A stretch of 64,000 nucleotides of DNA from contig VWZL01000899.1 in NCBI GenBank assembly GCA_013396915.1, positions 232,907-296,906 of the forward strand, read 5' to 3'. This document shows positions 39,426-51,700 of the stretch, one piece after another. The notes under the pieces are model-generated. The model was not told the DNA's origin and did no database searches. It saw only the letters and a program-made list of their open reading frames with translations. The DNA comes from Stercorarius parasiticus (taxonomy: Eukaryota > Chordata > Aves > Charadriiformes > Stercorariidae). Made by a program: the position numbers and the translations under genes. The stretch's first letter is position 1. The number at the start of each line of letters is the position of its first letter.

Positions 39426-40088
39426 AGCTTCCATTAATTAATTTATTAAAACATGTTTTTCAAGGGCAGTAATTGCATGAAATTTCTCAGGTTTAGATTT
39501 TTTTTTCCCCTCCTCACAGCTGTTTTCAGTCCAAGACACCAGAGAGACAGCCATAAAAATAACTGACCCTGTCTATTTTCCTTTGTCCAAATCCCAAGAA
39601 CTGCAAATTTGGACCAGCTTCAATGCAAGTATATATCACAGCTGAAAATAATAATTTGTATTAATGTTCTCTGTAATTATGGAAGGTAGAATTATTTATG
39701 TAGCAAAACGTACCCACAAGCCCCAATAAAATACATTGTGAATCTTTTACTTTGCCATGGATGCGGGCATTTTTTAAAGAGAAAGAAAGATGAGAAATTA
39801 CGGCTTCATGATGAGCTCCCAACACCACTTAACTAGGCACTGGTGTGGCAAGTATAGTGAATATAGCTCCTTGTATAGTGGACAGGGATAGGTGAGCTCT
39901 CCAGAGCGCTACTCAGATCCTCTAGCTTGGTTCCTGCTCCAAACGTGCCTCTGGAGGAACTGCTCCTCTTACCTTTGACACCTCAGATGCTGTGCGAACA
40001 TCCAACTTTCTGTACAGAATCTGAAACTTGCCTCTGTCCAATAGAAGAGGCTTACGCTGCTCTTCTTCACAGGGACTGAGCTCACCCA

Positions 40089-40775
40089 CTATAAAATAGT
40101 TTGGGTTGGAAGGGACCTTTAAAGGTCATCTAGTCCAACCTCCCTGCAATGAGCAGGGACATCTTGGACTAGATCAAGTTGCTCAGAGCCCCGTCCAACC
40201 TGACTTGGAATGTTTCCAGGGATGGCACATCTACCACCTCTCTGCGCAAGACGTTCCAGTGTTTCATCACCCTCAATGTAAAAAATTTCTTCCTTCTATC
40301 TATTCTAAATCTACCCTCTTTTAGTTTAAAACCATTACCCCTTGTCCTATTACAACAGGTCCTGCTAAAAAGTTTGTTCCCATCTTTCCTGTAGGCCCCC
40401 TTTAAATACTGAAAGGCCGCTATAAGATCTCCCCGGAGCCTTCTCTTCTCCAGGCTGAACAACCCCAACTCTCTCAGCCTGTCTTCACAGGAGAGGTGCT
40501 CCAGCCCTCGGATCATCTTTGTGGTCCCTCCTCTGGACCCACTCCAACAGATTCATGTCTCTTCTGTGCTGAGGGCTCCAGAGCTGGACGCAGTACTCCA
40601 GGGGGGGATCTCTCCAGAGCAGAGTAGAGGGGCAGCATCACCTCCCTCAACCTGCTGGCAACGCTTCTTTTGATGGAGCCCAGGATGCGGCTGGCCGCCT
40701 GGGCTGCAAGTGGACATTGGCGGATCACGTCCAGCTTTTCACCCACCAGCACCCCCAAGTCCTTCTTGGCCGCTC
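40089..40775 (-). mobile_element. CR1 LINE, 3' 0.7 kb with decayed ORF2 end
   Basis: Read on minus, this has the 3' part of the CR1 reverse-transcriptase frame and its UTR. Frames at 40513-40758 and 40169-40516 carry the familiar residues (LGVLVGEKLD-like start, then [20 protein letters not shown] and RTRGNGFKL). They overlap at an ATGA but are in different frames, so at least one indel has broken the ORF. The element ends in CCAACCCAAACTATTTTATAG, a mutated CR1 tail. It is 5' truncated and inactive, and lies in the same orientation as MAML2. Confidence 0.95.
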
Positions 40776-43700
40776 ATAAAGCTCCAGCACAAGAACAGGG
40801 ACAACCTGGCACTTACTTGACAGAGCTCCCAGCACCTGTCAGTGGAGGTCAATACGGCACACGCAAAGCACATCACGCACCCTGCAATCAGATGGACATT
40901 TTTGTCTAGTCTGTCACAAGTGGCTCATAATGCTAAACCTGAGGTCCTTTCACTAGAGATCTAGGGGAGATAAGGTATTTTCCTTTGCATGCCTGGCAGC
41001 GGCACATGTAAAAACAACCAGGATCTACCCCGTTGTGATTGATCAGCATAGCCAGAAAGCAGTTACATTCTTTACTGCTGCCGTTCCCATTTCAACTTCT
41101 AAGACTAAAAGCAGGATCTAAATGCCACATCAGCTGCGGTGGTGAGACATTAACTAACTGTGGGTTGTTTTGTTGCTCAGTCTCTTTCATATCCCTTCCT
41201 GAACTGCAGTAAAAACACTCCCCCAAACTGAAGCCAGACGGGGCAGCACAATTATGGTAAGAGTCGCAAAATATAATCATTTGCATATCCGTGACTGACA
41301 CAGAAGATCATTAATTAGGCATTCTGAGTATAAGTATATATGTATAAATTAGCATCTATTCATCGTTTAAACTGTAATAGTTTTTTTTATATCTGAATAT
41401 TAACTACGCAGGAAAATTACTAAGTTTTCTATGGAAGGGCATCCGACAAGAAATTCTATCAGCAAAAATAAAATGAGAATTACAAAAATAATCAAAATAC
41501 TAGAGTGAACAGTGAAGAATCTGACCTCAGCAGTGCCTGTCACCGTTCTGTTCCACATCACTTGTTGCAAAGCTCTCTGCTACCTCTCTCAACACCGATG
41601 CATCCCCAACAATTTTTTATGGTAGGAGCATTTCAGGAGCACTGTCTTTGACTGAATTTAAAAGGCAATGTAAAAACCTTCAGGATTTCACACATCTGCT
41701 ATCCAAGCAATCCCTACATCTCATTAATATTAAAGACGACATAGACTGAGAGCAGAACTTTTAACTACGCCTCTACCTAGCAGAGCTCCCAAAGACACAC
41801 ACCTTGCACTAATTCTTACTGGGGAAAATAGTTAGGAGGAAATAGGAGTTCTAAGTTTTTTTAAAAAAGCTGGATGTGACCTCCTTGCCAGGAAGCACAA
41901 GACACTTCAAAGACTGTACTTTTGCAAATGAAAGAAATCTGGTGATTTTGGAAGCGTGAGATGACAACTTGGAAAATTACCAAAGCTCACAGCTCTTGAG
42001 CAGAAGTAAACAAGATGGGAATGCTGGAAAAATGATAGGCAAGACAGAAACTAATGAAGATGTAATTGCCAATAAAATATTAGCAAAGTTTGCTTGGAGC
42101 TATGAAATGCACAAAGAGTAGATAAAGAAAGATAAAACGGGGTCCTCAGGTGGTGAAAGTGGAAGCAGCTGCTTTGCTGTGCTGACTTACCCTTTCTAAG
42201 CATCTGGCCTCTACTTTTAAGAGCACCCATGCCTACAGTCAACCAGTGAAATCGACAACCAACAGAAACAGCATCCTCCAGAGGGTATTTATCTAGTAGA
42301 GAATGGAGCTGAACCTCGTAACACTGGGGTTCTTATTGGGCTACGTATATGTGACAGAACCAGTAAGACATGGAAAATGAAAAGCACACTAGCAAAAGAA
42401 CAAAGCATAAAACTTCTGTTTTCTTCTGTTATTTTCCCCCTTAAGAAATAGGGAACACTCACTGTTCCCTGTCCCATCAAAGTGGTGGCTTTTACGTGTA
42501 ATGGTTTGGCAGCTGCTGTCCCAGTATCTTCTGCATTGGTAAAGATGGAAAGTCCATAACCACAGTATGCAATTTAGTTCTCTGTGATATCACTGACAGT
42601 AATACAACTGTGTGACTGATGCCTAAGTTATTTCAGTTGGACAATAAAATCAAGTAGCTGAAGGGGGGAGGGGTTGGGAGGGAGAGAAATTATTTAAGGA
42701 AAATCTGATTTAAAAAAAAAATCTGATTTTAAAAAAAAAGTGCAGGTTCCTTTGTGATTCAACTACATTTAGATGCAGGGGTAGCAACACAAAGAATGCA
42801 CTCTCACAAGCCCTCCTGATTCCTCCCACTCTTTGGCTTCATCAATATGCAAGCCCACTGACCTTGCCCAGCATTTCTGCCTTACCCTATTATTACAATA
42901 TCAGCTTTTCCGTATCTTTAAAATACCCACGTATAGAACCCATTAAAAGACTGAAAACTCATTGAAACATGTACACACACATCCAAAAGAAGCAAAACAC
43001 CACAGTGTTTACTGGTCTAGGCTTCTCCTCTTTGACTTGAAAAAATAAAATTGGAGGAAGAAATCTCTGGCTTAATTTTCTGCCTTTCTGCAAATGTTAA
43101 TCTGTCTATCATACATCATCTCTGCATTTTGGGGTTGTTTTTAGCTCTCAGACTCCAGGTCTCATCTAGAGAGTTGTAGAGCGCTGACAGCTCCCACTAA
43201 ACACACGCACGAATGACTCCAGCTTTGCCAGAACTAAGCAGGGGGTGGCTACAACTTTCTAAAGGTCCTTCAGAACAAACAGAAAGAACTTGCGATTTTC
43301 TGCATGCCAGCTTTCGAGCTCATGCCTGCTGAGCATGATCCCTAAAATTACAGGGCTCATGAGGGCAGGGAGAAGATAGGCCATAGTTATGCCTTGGGGT
43401 CAAGCACAGCTGTGCTGAACAGTATGGGGATGAAGCTAAAAGAGGATCACAGATAAGATAACAACACACAGACAAGCATAGGTCACTCTTCCTGGTGCTA
43501 AGGCAAGAATTATACCCACCAAAGCCAAGGAGATCAATTTAAGGGACAGTCCTTAGTGCCAAGAACATCCATCCACCAATCCAGACTAATGCCTGTCACG
43601 TAACAAGCCAGAGGAAGCACACAAACGAAACAGAAAATTCAGATACTAGCTAAAAGAAAACTGATGCCTAACTTGGTACCGTGGGTCTTTTCAAGTGTCA

Positions 43701-44110
43701 TGATTAACCATGAACAGGACAGGGAAGGGTAGTCTCCGGGATCCGGTGCTCAAAGCAGCCTCAGAGAAGTGCAAGATTCCCATTTCAGCGGTTAATGAAA
43801 GAGCAAAGGCAAGTCCCAGTCGTGGCCTTGCAGATTTTATCACAAGGACCTGCTCTTCTGTGCCTAAGAAGCTGCTAATGATCTGGTTGAATGGGCGTGA
43901 ATCCCTGAGGGAAGGATCCTTCAAAGATAGAGCAAAAATCTTTGATTGAGCCTTTGATGTAAATAAAGTGGCTTCAGATAGTTTGGGACAAATTCAGCTC
44001 TCAGAGCTGAACATAATTCAAGCATTCATCCCAAACTCTCATAACATCCACTGGCTATAGAAAGGGACTGATTTCTTGAAAAAGACTGTTCTGGCAAGAG
44101 GATGAGGGCC

Positions 44111-44111
<1 letters not shown>
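40776..44111. other. Intron 1 stretch without recognised features
   Basis: AT-rich non-coding DNA. A short duplicated unit, ATCTGATTTAAAAAAAAA followed by ATCTGATTTTAAAAAAAAA, lies at about 42,702-42,740. No gene or repeat family is recognised. Confidence 0.6.

Positions 44112-44167
<56 letters not shown>
44112..44167. repeat. Poly-A tract of 56 bases
   Basis: An uninterrupted run of A, by far the longest homopolymer in the window. An AATAAA lies near 43,967, about 140 bases upstream, too far to be the signal of a processed transcript ending here. The upstream sequence resembles no gene or retroelement I know. True length is uncertain because such runs are hard to sequence. Confidence 0.95.
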
Positions 44168-44170
<3 letters not shown>

Positions 44171-44629
44171 TTGCATCATTTACATGGAAGAAAAAGATCA
44201 CCTTTGGTGTGCTAGGCCACAGCGCTTCTGTAGGGACGATTAGACTGGCTAGTGTTCATGCTGCTGCAGCAAGCCTCCTTCTAGCGCTTGGGACAGATGT
44301 TCTCTGGGACAACGCAGTTGTCTCGGTGGCCCATCACAGCCCAGGCCTCACTCACACCTTCTGCCTGGGGTGGACTGGGGGGAAAGGTCTAGAGTAGAAA
44401 GCCTACCATGCATGGAGTCTGATGGAGGACATCATCCTGAGAAAGAAAACAGACTGAAAGAAAATAAAAGGGAACTATCTACAAGGGTCCAGTAGCATCA
44501 GAGGAGGAGAATGTTACTCAAAGTCTGGAAAAAAAAAACAACAACAAAACAAAACCCAGCTGTCGGTTTTCTTGCTGGCTCTTGCCAACAAGTACCCTTT
44601 CATGAGCCTCAAAAATATGAATTTACCAG

Positions 44630-44905
44630 AATTCTGCTCTAGCTAGAGCAACACTAGTTATACAACTTGATCTTAATTGAAATATTTGGTGCCTGCTGAT
44701 ATGTTCAAACAAATTCACCAGATCTTGATTATGCGCTGGCAATTAAAGCCATTAAGTCAGTAGACAGACAGCAGGTTATTTCATTGCTATTTGACAAAGC
44801 CAGCCGTCGTTCTTTCCCCCTGTCTATGTGACAGCACTGTAATTAGCAGTAATCAAATACTATTTGTGCTAGGTGTTGTGAGTTTGCTTCCTTAGCTAGC
44901 AAGAT
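44630..44905. promoter_or_regulatory. Candidate conserved non-coding element
   Basis: A repeat-free block containing several homeodomain-like and TCF-like cores (GGCAATTAAAGCCATTAAG near 44,738 and TGTAATTAGCAGTAATCAAA near 44,838) within balanced composition. No reading frame or repeat signature explains it. The call rests on appearance only. Sequence conservation between birds, and with crocodiles or mammals, is untested. Confidence 0.3.
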
Positions 44906-45159
44906 AGCTCTGCCAACTGCAGAACACAGAAACCTACCTCTGGCCAGATGATACACAAGATACAAAGAGGAGAAGAAAACAATGAAACGTGAGGAATGAA
45001 GGATGATTGCTTATTTCAGGCTGAAGGAGTTTGTTCTTGAAAGCGAGATTCAAAATTAAGAACATTTTTTTATTTCTGCAAGTTATATATTAAAAAAATT
45101 AAGCTAAATTACAAAAGCCTGATCAAGTAATATTGTGAAATACAATAATAATTACAATT

Positions 45160-45345
45160 ATATTTAGCATTTATGTATTCCCTGCTTGAGAAATGCGTGC
45201 AACCGCCATTAGCATTAATGGGTGTTCTACTCATGCATCAAGCAGAGACTAGAGCCTAATAGTGCATTACATCTTCAAAGTGCTGTACACACATTAACTA
45301 ATTAATCCTCATAACCACCCTGTGTGGTAGGTAAGTGATACATGA
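45160..45345 (+). mobile_element. Ancient SINE remnant, MIR/L3-like core
   Basis: The sequence TTCAAAGTGCTGTACACACA, then TTAACTAATTAATCCTCAT, then AACCACCCTGTG-TGGTAGGTAAGT (about 45,272-45,336) follows the amniote MIR/L3 consensus core in order and spacing. The upstream TATTTAGCATTTATGTATTC also fits. It is diverged and lacks the usual 3' 'gaaactgaggca' segment. The exact family is not certain. Confidence 0.68.
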
Positions 45346-47844
45346 AACGTATATCTGAGCAAGCCCAAGAGCAAGACAGCACCACTCTGCGCCCTTCAAC
45401 ACAGACTAGAAATTCATCACATTTATAATCCTACTGAATTCAGATGCATTTTACAGGAGCAAGAGAGGGACCCATGGTGAGACAAGTTCACTGAAGCCAG
45501 CAAGAAAAGAAGTAAATTACACCTCCCTCTCTCTTCCCTCCTCCCCGGGCTCTGGTGGGCTGCTCGCATCTTGATGAGCGGGAAGTATTAATGCCCACTG
45601 CTTACCCTTTGCATTTCTACTGGCGGGGAAAGAGCTCTTGAATCCTGGGAAGGAGAAAGGGAAAGATCCACGGGAACCTCATCACTGCAGACTTCTCCTC
45701 CGTTAGTACCATCCCCTTTGATATCTTGATCTTCCCCCCTTTCTGCTACTGTTCTTCCTGGCAGGCTTCCTGCCTTCAAAACCTTTTGACAAAGTCTGTA
45801 TATCAAAGTTGCAACAGGACCCCAGGAGGAGGAACTCAGCCCATGATTTGGGTATTCCAATTATAGCACCTGAGTGATTTCTCTTTAAATAGTAATCTAG
45901 CAATGAACCTGTTTCATCTTTCCCTGATGAAAAGATACTGCATTCTGAACACCCGTTTTGCAAGAGGCCATAGGCAGGAACTTTGATGGTGTAACCTTAT
46001 AGGCAGCCAACTATTCTAATACCATGCAGAGAGGTCCCCGGACATACATGCTTAGGGAGCATTTCAGAAAGATAACAAGACAACAGAGGAGTACATCATG
46101 GGGAAGAATAGGGGGGTGCTTTCGAAGAAGAAAAGGGGGGAAAGGGAACAAATATTAAATCAGAAGGGAAGCAGGAAAAGCAGACCAGGTACTTAATGAA
46201 AACATTACACTGCACCATTTCCATCGCTACTCTGCTTTCCAAAGCTCACTCAGCCCAGCATATGCCACGGTGAAATGGTGAGGTAGCAGGCGCTCTGGCA
46301 AACAAACACAAAAATATTAAAGGTGCTTGAGTTTCCCCAAAAGCCTCGGAAGCTCAGTGTCAGTGTCAAGGCCACAGCTGAAATCCATGGGTCTCTGACA
46401 AGCTGGTCTTCTCCATGGAGAGAGGCCAAGCTCAACCTTCCTCTCTGCACGTGTAGTCCTGATCTCGCCAGCAGCCACAGGCACTTTTCCATGGCTGCCT
46501 GCGAAGAGATGTGTGCCATCTACAAGCCTCAGAGCAGATGGGTGCACAGGGAGAAGCACAAGCATGAACAAAACTGCACATTCAAGAGAAGAAGATGCTT
46601 TTAAAAGTATGCTTTACTACCTTCTGGTGTCATGTCAAACACAGGAACAGCCGGTATGAAATGAGACACTTTCTTTGAAGAATGCTTGGAGTTTTGCTTA
46701 AAAGTAGCCCAAACAAATTATAATTCATATGCCAAATATTCAGCTAAAGGTGGTGCTCAAAACCGGTTCACCCTGGCTACTTTAGCATGCAGAGTTCAGG
46801 GCTTGGATGGCAACAGGAGCTGTAGATGGCTCAGGTGGCATCTTTGGTCTTTAAAGACATAAACACATTTGAAACATTCTGTTTTCGTTTGCCACAGGCT
46901 GCCTGGAAAGTTTACAGACACGCATCCTAAATACATATGTACTTACTCATATCAACCCAGAATATCAATGAAGTTTCAACTGAGGCTACATATATAACTT
47001 CTTAGAAAACGAACTTTCACATGCCCTAGAGTTTCCTCATCAATATTTTAACCAAACGTACCACGGTATAGAGAGGAAAGAGTAGTGACAACTGTGAAGC
47101 GCCTGATGCTTGGGAAGGAAAACAGAATAGAATTTTGGCTAGAACAATTAAAAATGGAGTTGAACTTTCTGGGCAGTGCTTTTCTGTTTGTAAAAATCAG
47201 GGTAAGACTTTCAAAGTTGGGTGTTCGCAACCCAATGCAAATAAACACAATGGGGGTTACAGTTCCCCCTCTACCTTATTTAAGGTGATTCAAAAAGTCC
47301 TCAGTGGTAGCAAATGCAGCCTTTGCCCCGGATGGGTGCCCCTGCACTGACCATTTTTATATCGAGTGACAGAGCAGTGCCTCTCCTAACATAAGGCAAG
47401 CACATGTCTGCAGAATGGAACAATATATTTTTTTTTTTCTGCATTAGAACTAAAAACTTGTGTATTGTTTTTATCTGCTTTTCTTTCAAGGAAGAAAATG
47501 TTTTCCCAAAATCTTGTCTTGGTGAGATATCAATCCATAAGCATGAGGAACACGAGGCAGCCTCCTAACCCTGGAAGTTTTCTTGCACACTGAAAAGCCT
47601 CCCACGAGCTCTGCCCTTACAGGTCTCACAACTTTTGGGATAAACGTGTGGCTCTTCTCCTTCCCCACCCCACCCCTGACCAGGCGCCCCGACCCACCTT
47701 CCCTTCCCTGAGCAAATGGAAGCCCCGAAACGGTCCCCACACATAACTGCTGCAACACCAACTTCATGCTGCCCTGTCTTCCCAAAATGAAGAGAACTAA
47801 AGGAAATTTCTTTCATGCCTTCCCTAATCCTGTTGCTTGATATG
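45346..47844. other. Intron 1 stretch without recognised features
   Basis: Mixed-composition intron up to the assembly gap. Minus-strand frames at 45588-45963 and plus/minus frames at 46250-46604 overlap each other and match nothing I know. A splice-like AGGTAAGTG at about 45,329 falls inside the SINE core and is probably coincidental. Confidence 0.6.
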
Positions 47845-47851
47845 NNNNNNN
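47845..47851. other. Assembly gap (7 N) at a G-run/GA repeat
   Basis: Seven N bases are followed by a G run, CGGCGGG and then (GA)n to about 47,883. A G-rich, possibly quadruplex-forming tract beside a purine microsatellite is a common cause of sequence drop-out. The true gap size is unknown. Confidence 0.97.
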
Positions 47852-48044
47852 GGGGGGGGGCGGCGGGAGAGAGAGAGAGAGAACAGCACAGAGAAATGAG
47901 ATTGTGAGAAACTGGTCTCATTTCAAAGGAACCCTCCCTCTCTGCTAGTAAATATTCAGCAAATGTTGTGACCATTTAATTTCTATCCTCTCTCTCCCCC
48001 TCAGTCAATGACTATATAATTTCCAAAGATGTTGAGGAAATATT

Positions 48045-48770
48045 CCCTGATCAGCTGAAATTTAGTGTAGACAAATGCAAGGTAATGCACATAAAAAGCA
48101 GCAGTTTCCTCATCCACGCTGATGGATGTTATCTTAACTCCAAATGCTCTGGAAAATTCTTAGGCATCGCTGTAGGCAGCTGAGCGAAAACACCTGCTCT
48201 GTACAGAAGGACAAAGAAGTGGCAAAGAAACAAGACAACAGGGTGGGAGAATGTGTTAATATAGGAGAAGAAAAAAAAATAGTAAAGCCATATGTAAAGC
48301 CTTCACTCACACTCAAGCTCAAGTACTTGCTACCTCATTTCAAAAAGGATACAGGAGAACAAAACTTATAGCGACGGAGAAGTTCTCATCTGAGGAAGGA
48401 TTTAAAAGATTACAACTATTAAGTTTAGAGAGAACTCAGGTCAGGACTGACACGATAAAAAGTATGTCAAATAATGCATGCTTTAAGGAAGGTCCCAGAA
48501 ATGTTTCTAGTTCCTTTTTTCCTTATACAGAGGAAAACAAGGACTCCATCTTTTAATGGAAAATACATTTAAGGGGCAGTGCGTTTAAAAATAATGCTCA
48601 ATGCCTTGATGAGACAAAGGTCTCAAAGATTTTAAAAAACAATACATGTTCAGAGCTAAAGAAATTTATAGTTTTGCTACAAGTTTGTATGGGTTATCAG
48701 TCCTCCTGCTTCGGTCTAAAGATAACTGCGATAACCAGGTAGAGGAAAAAATTCCTCCTTAGAGACCTCA
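48045..48770 (+). mobile_element. Old CR1 LINE remnant
   Basis: The phrases TTTAGTGTAGACAAATGCAAGGTAATGCACATA (quoted here in part: GACAAATGCAAGGTAATGCA), then 'ctacctcatttcaaaaaggatacaggaga', 'tctgaggaaggatttaaaaga', 'aagtttagagaga' and 'cagtcctcctgcttcggtctaaagataac' recur in this order in older sauropsid CR1 ORF2 and 3' UTR. The copy is much more diverged than the other CR1s here, with indels and an A-rich insertion, and has no intact frame. Confidence 0.75.
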
Positions 48771-51700
48771 CTGTATCATCTCTCAGGACTTCCAAAGCAC
48801 CTGTGCAAGCTGAGCACTCCTCTCCTTCTGAAATCCACGGGAGTTAGGTGCCCGGATCCCAGAGTGCTGTTTGACCACCCCCTCATCCCACCAAAAACAC
48901 AAAGCTCCACCTTCAAACACCTAAAGCTATGCCTACATGGGGCAAGAGGCAAAGCAACACCTGAGCCTGGGAGGGACCAGACTAGCTCTAGAAGTAGGAG
49001 AGCCCAGCTCAGCATGGGCTCTGCGGATGGTGATGCTGGCTGGCAGGGCTGGTGCCTCTGTGCAGCATGGTGGCAGGGCAGGGCGGGACGGTTCTCTGCC
49101 CCGAGCCACTGCACGGCGCAGACACGGCTGGATGACCTCGGCAAATCCTGTGCCCTGGTTCTGGCCACTGCTGGCTTGGCTGGAAAACCAGGGGCCCCAG
49201 TCCAACTCCCTCCTTCGGTATGTCACACAGCTACAGGTCAGGATGAGTCTGAAATATCCACATCTCCAGGTTCACAAGCAACGTGACAGGCTTCCCGTTC
49301 AAAGCTGAGATTGAGTTGCATAAGATATAATTCTGGCTTGATTTCCAAACAGGCCTACTTCTGCTCTCACTTTGACTTTTTCACTAATGCAAATGAATTA
49401 ACTCCAGCTATATGCTAATGCCGCCGAGAATACAATTCAGAAATTACAGAAGGCTATTTTGGGGATTTTCTTTTCTTTTATTAAAGACCCTTAACTCTCC
49501 TAGTCTTTCAAAGTAAGCCAAAGCATTCAGATGTTGCTGGTACAAACTGCATCACGCAAGACACAGAAATAAAGAGTAAAACAAGTGCCATAATTTAACA
49601 TTCAGGCAAGGCAGCTCAGCACTGTAAAGCCCCTACGTATTGTTGCAAAGGCACAAAAGTTTAGAATTGACTCCTCTTTCCAGAGAAGTAAAGGAACCCC
49701 CTGCTGGCTTTTTGTTTTGTTTTTGTTTTTTAAATTACAGTCTCATGGTTTGTGCAATTACAACAAGAACGTATAAATGGAGCTGCTTGGCCTAAGGAAT
49801 TTCTCATAACAGAAAGCAATCCAAAACACCATGATGCTTGCTTGTTTGTTTGCTTTTAAAGTTACTGATTGCTTCCCACCACAAATCCTCCCCATCCTTT
49901 GCCTAATTACTCATTGCCATAGTTCACCAGTACCCCTCTGCCACACTTAGGCACTTTCAGGCCCAGCACAGCCAGAATCTGGGGTTCAAAGCAACCATTC
50001 TCCAGCAGTCAGGGCTGCTACGGCCAAGCTGAGCCCTCCTAGCTTGTGTTTTACAGTCAACCAACACCACCCCCACACACACCTTCATTTCATAAAGCAT
50101 TCCAGAAAGATGGCAGTCAAAATGCAAATCTCTGTGGAAAGAAGCCAACTTATCCTCCCTGTGGGCAGAAAGGCAACTAGCCCTGTAAAAAGGATAACAG
50201 ACTCGAGCCCTCTGCTTTCAGTGCCCAAGCATGTATGAGGAAGGAAACCTCATCTCCTGTCCCTTTGTGTGACATTTGCCTCCTCATGAACACCCAAGCT
50301 GCCCTGAGCGCAGCCCTCCCCACGCACGCTGGAGGCGTTTCAGAAGCTTGGAGGAGCAACCTTATAACTACAGTCCAAAGGGAATCCTGAAAGGATTTAT
50401 GCAGGTTCTCTGAGGACAAGGAGGGGTGATGCTGCCAACCAGCGCATCCGAAACATTCTTTGAAACCCAAGACCGGGCTGCGGGGACAGAAGCTTCTGTT
50501 ACTCTGGGCACAGGTGGTGGCACGAAGCACATGCTCCACTCCTCTAGTTTGACAATATCCTGCCCTGTGTGACTGTGGCCACTGAATTTTTCTCCCCTTT
50601 GTGCTCGGAGTGAGAGCAGACCATAGTGCTCATTGTTCTTAGGGATTCACACACCAGAAAAATCATGTGCGTCCTTCTCTTTCCCTCCCTCCCTCCCATC
50701 GTCTCTCTCTCTGTCTCACTTACACATGCACACCCAGAGCAGCCACCCCTTCCCTCCTCCTTTCCCCTTATCCCAGGCAGCTTGCAGCAAGCTCGGGGCG
50801 CACATCTGCACTGCTGCCCACATTTGCTCCTCACGCCAGGCTCCGGTCCGACTCACGGCAAAGAAAGTTGCAGTTCAAGGGGTGGGAGGTGAAGAGATGC
50901 CTGAAAAAAATATCTGGCAAAGTAATGGGATTAACACGAGCAATATTGTGTAAATCACAATATTGCAGGCGTCTTTTTTGCTATTCGCACCAGCTAAAAG
51001 CAATAAACCAAAGCATAAACAAGACGCCTCCCCCAGCACAAGTTACATTAAGACAGGAACTGACTGATGCATTGGGAATCGCATTACTTTAATGCAGAGT
51101 TGCAAAATTTTACTCATCCACTCAAGGCAAGTCATATTTTGACGGACAAGCGAAATAAATAGATTTTTCATTATAAGTGTCCTACTAAAAGGCTGACAAA
51201 TAAATCTTCCCGCAATGGCGTTACCTTCCATAGTAGTTTTGGTGCTCTGAATACCAGGAACATATAACAGGTATTTAAATGCATTTGTTCATATTCAGGC
51301 AGAATTGCCTTTTTGTATAACAAAGAAAGTCCAAGTTTTTGTCTCAATCATACTGGCGTGAATCCCAACCAAATCTACTGATGTTTCCTATTTAGGAAGG
51401 GCAAGCTTATTTCCAAGGACATGTAATGGGATAGCGTATGCTGCCCCACTAACATTTCTTAGTAGTCCCTGATTTTATCTCCCCTTCTGCTGGAAATAAA
51501 ACAAAAATAGAAAAAGGGAACCACTATCAAAGAAAAACAAGAGGCTATGTTCTCGCTTCTCTATTTTCTGGGTGCATTTGGAATTCACGGGGATCACTGT
51601 AATTCAACAGGAACTTTAAAAGGTGAGCTTACAATTTACATCAATGAATTTGTCATTTCCAGCAAAACCTGTCCTAACGATGAAATTTCTTTCCTGGTCA

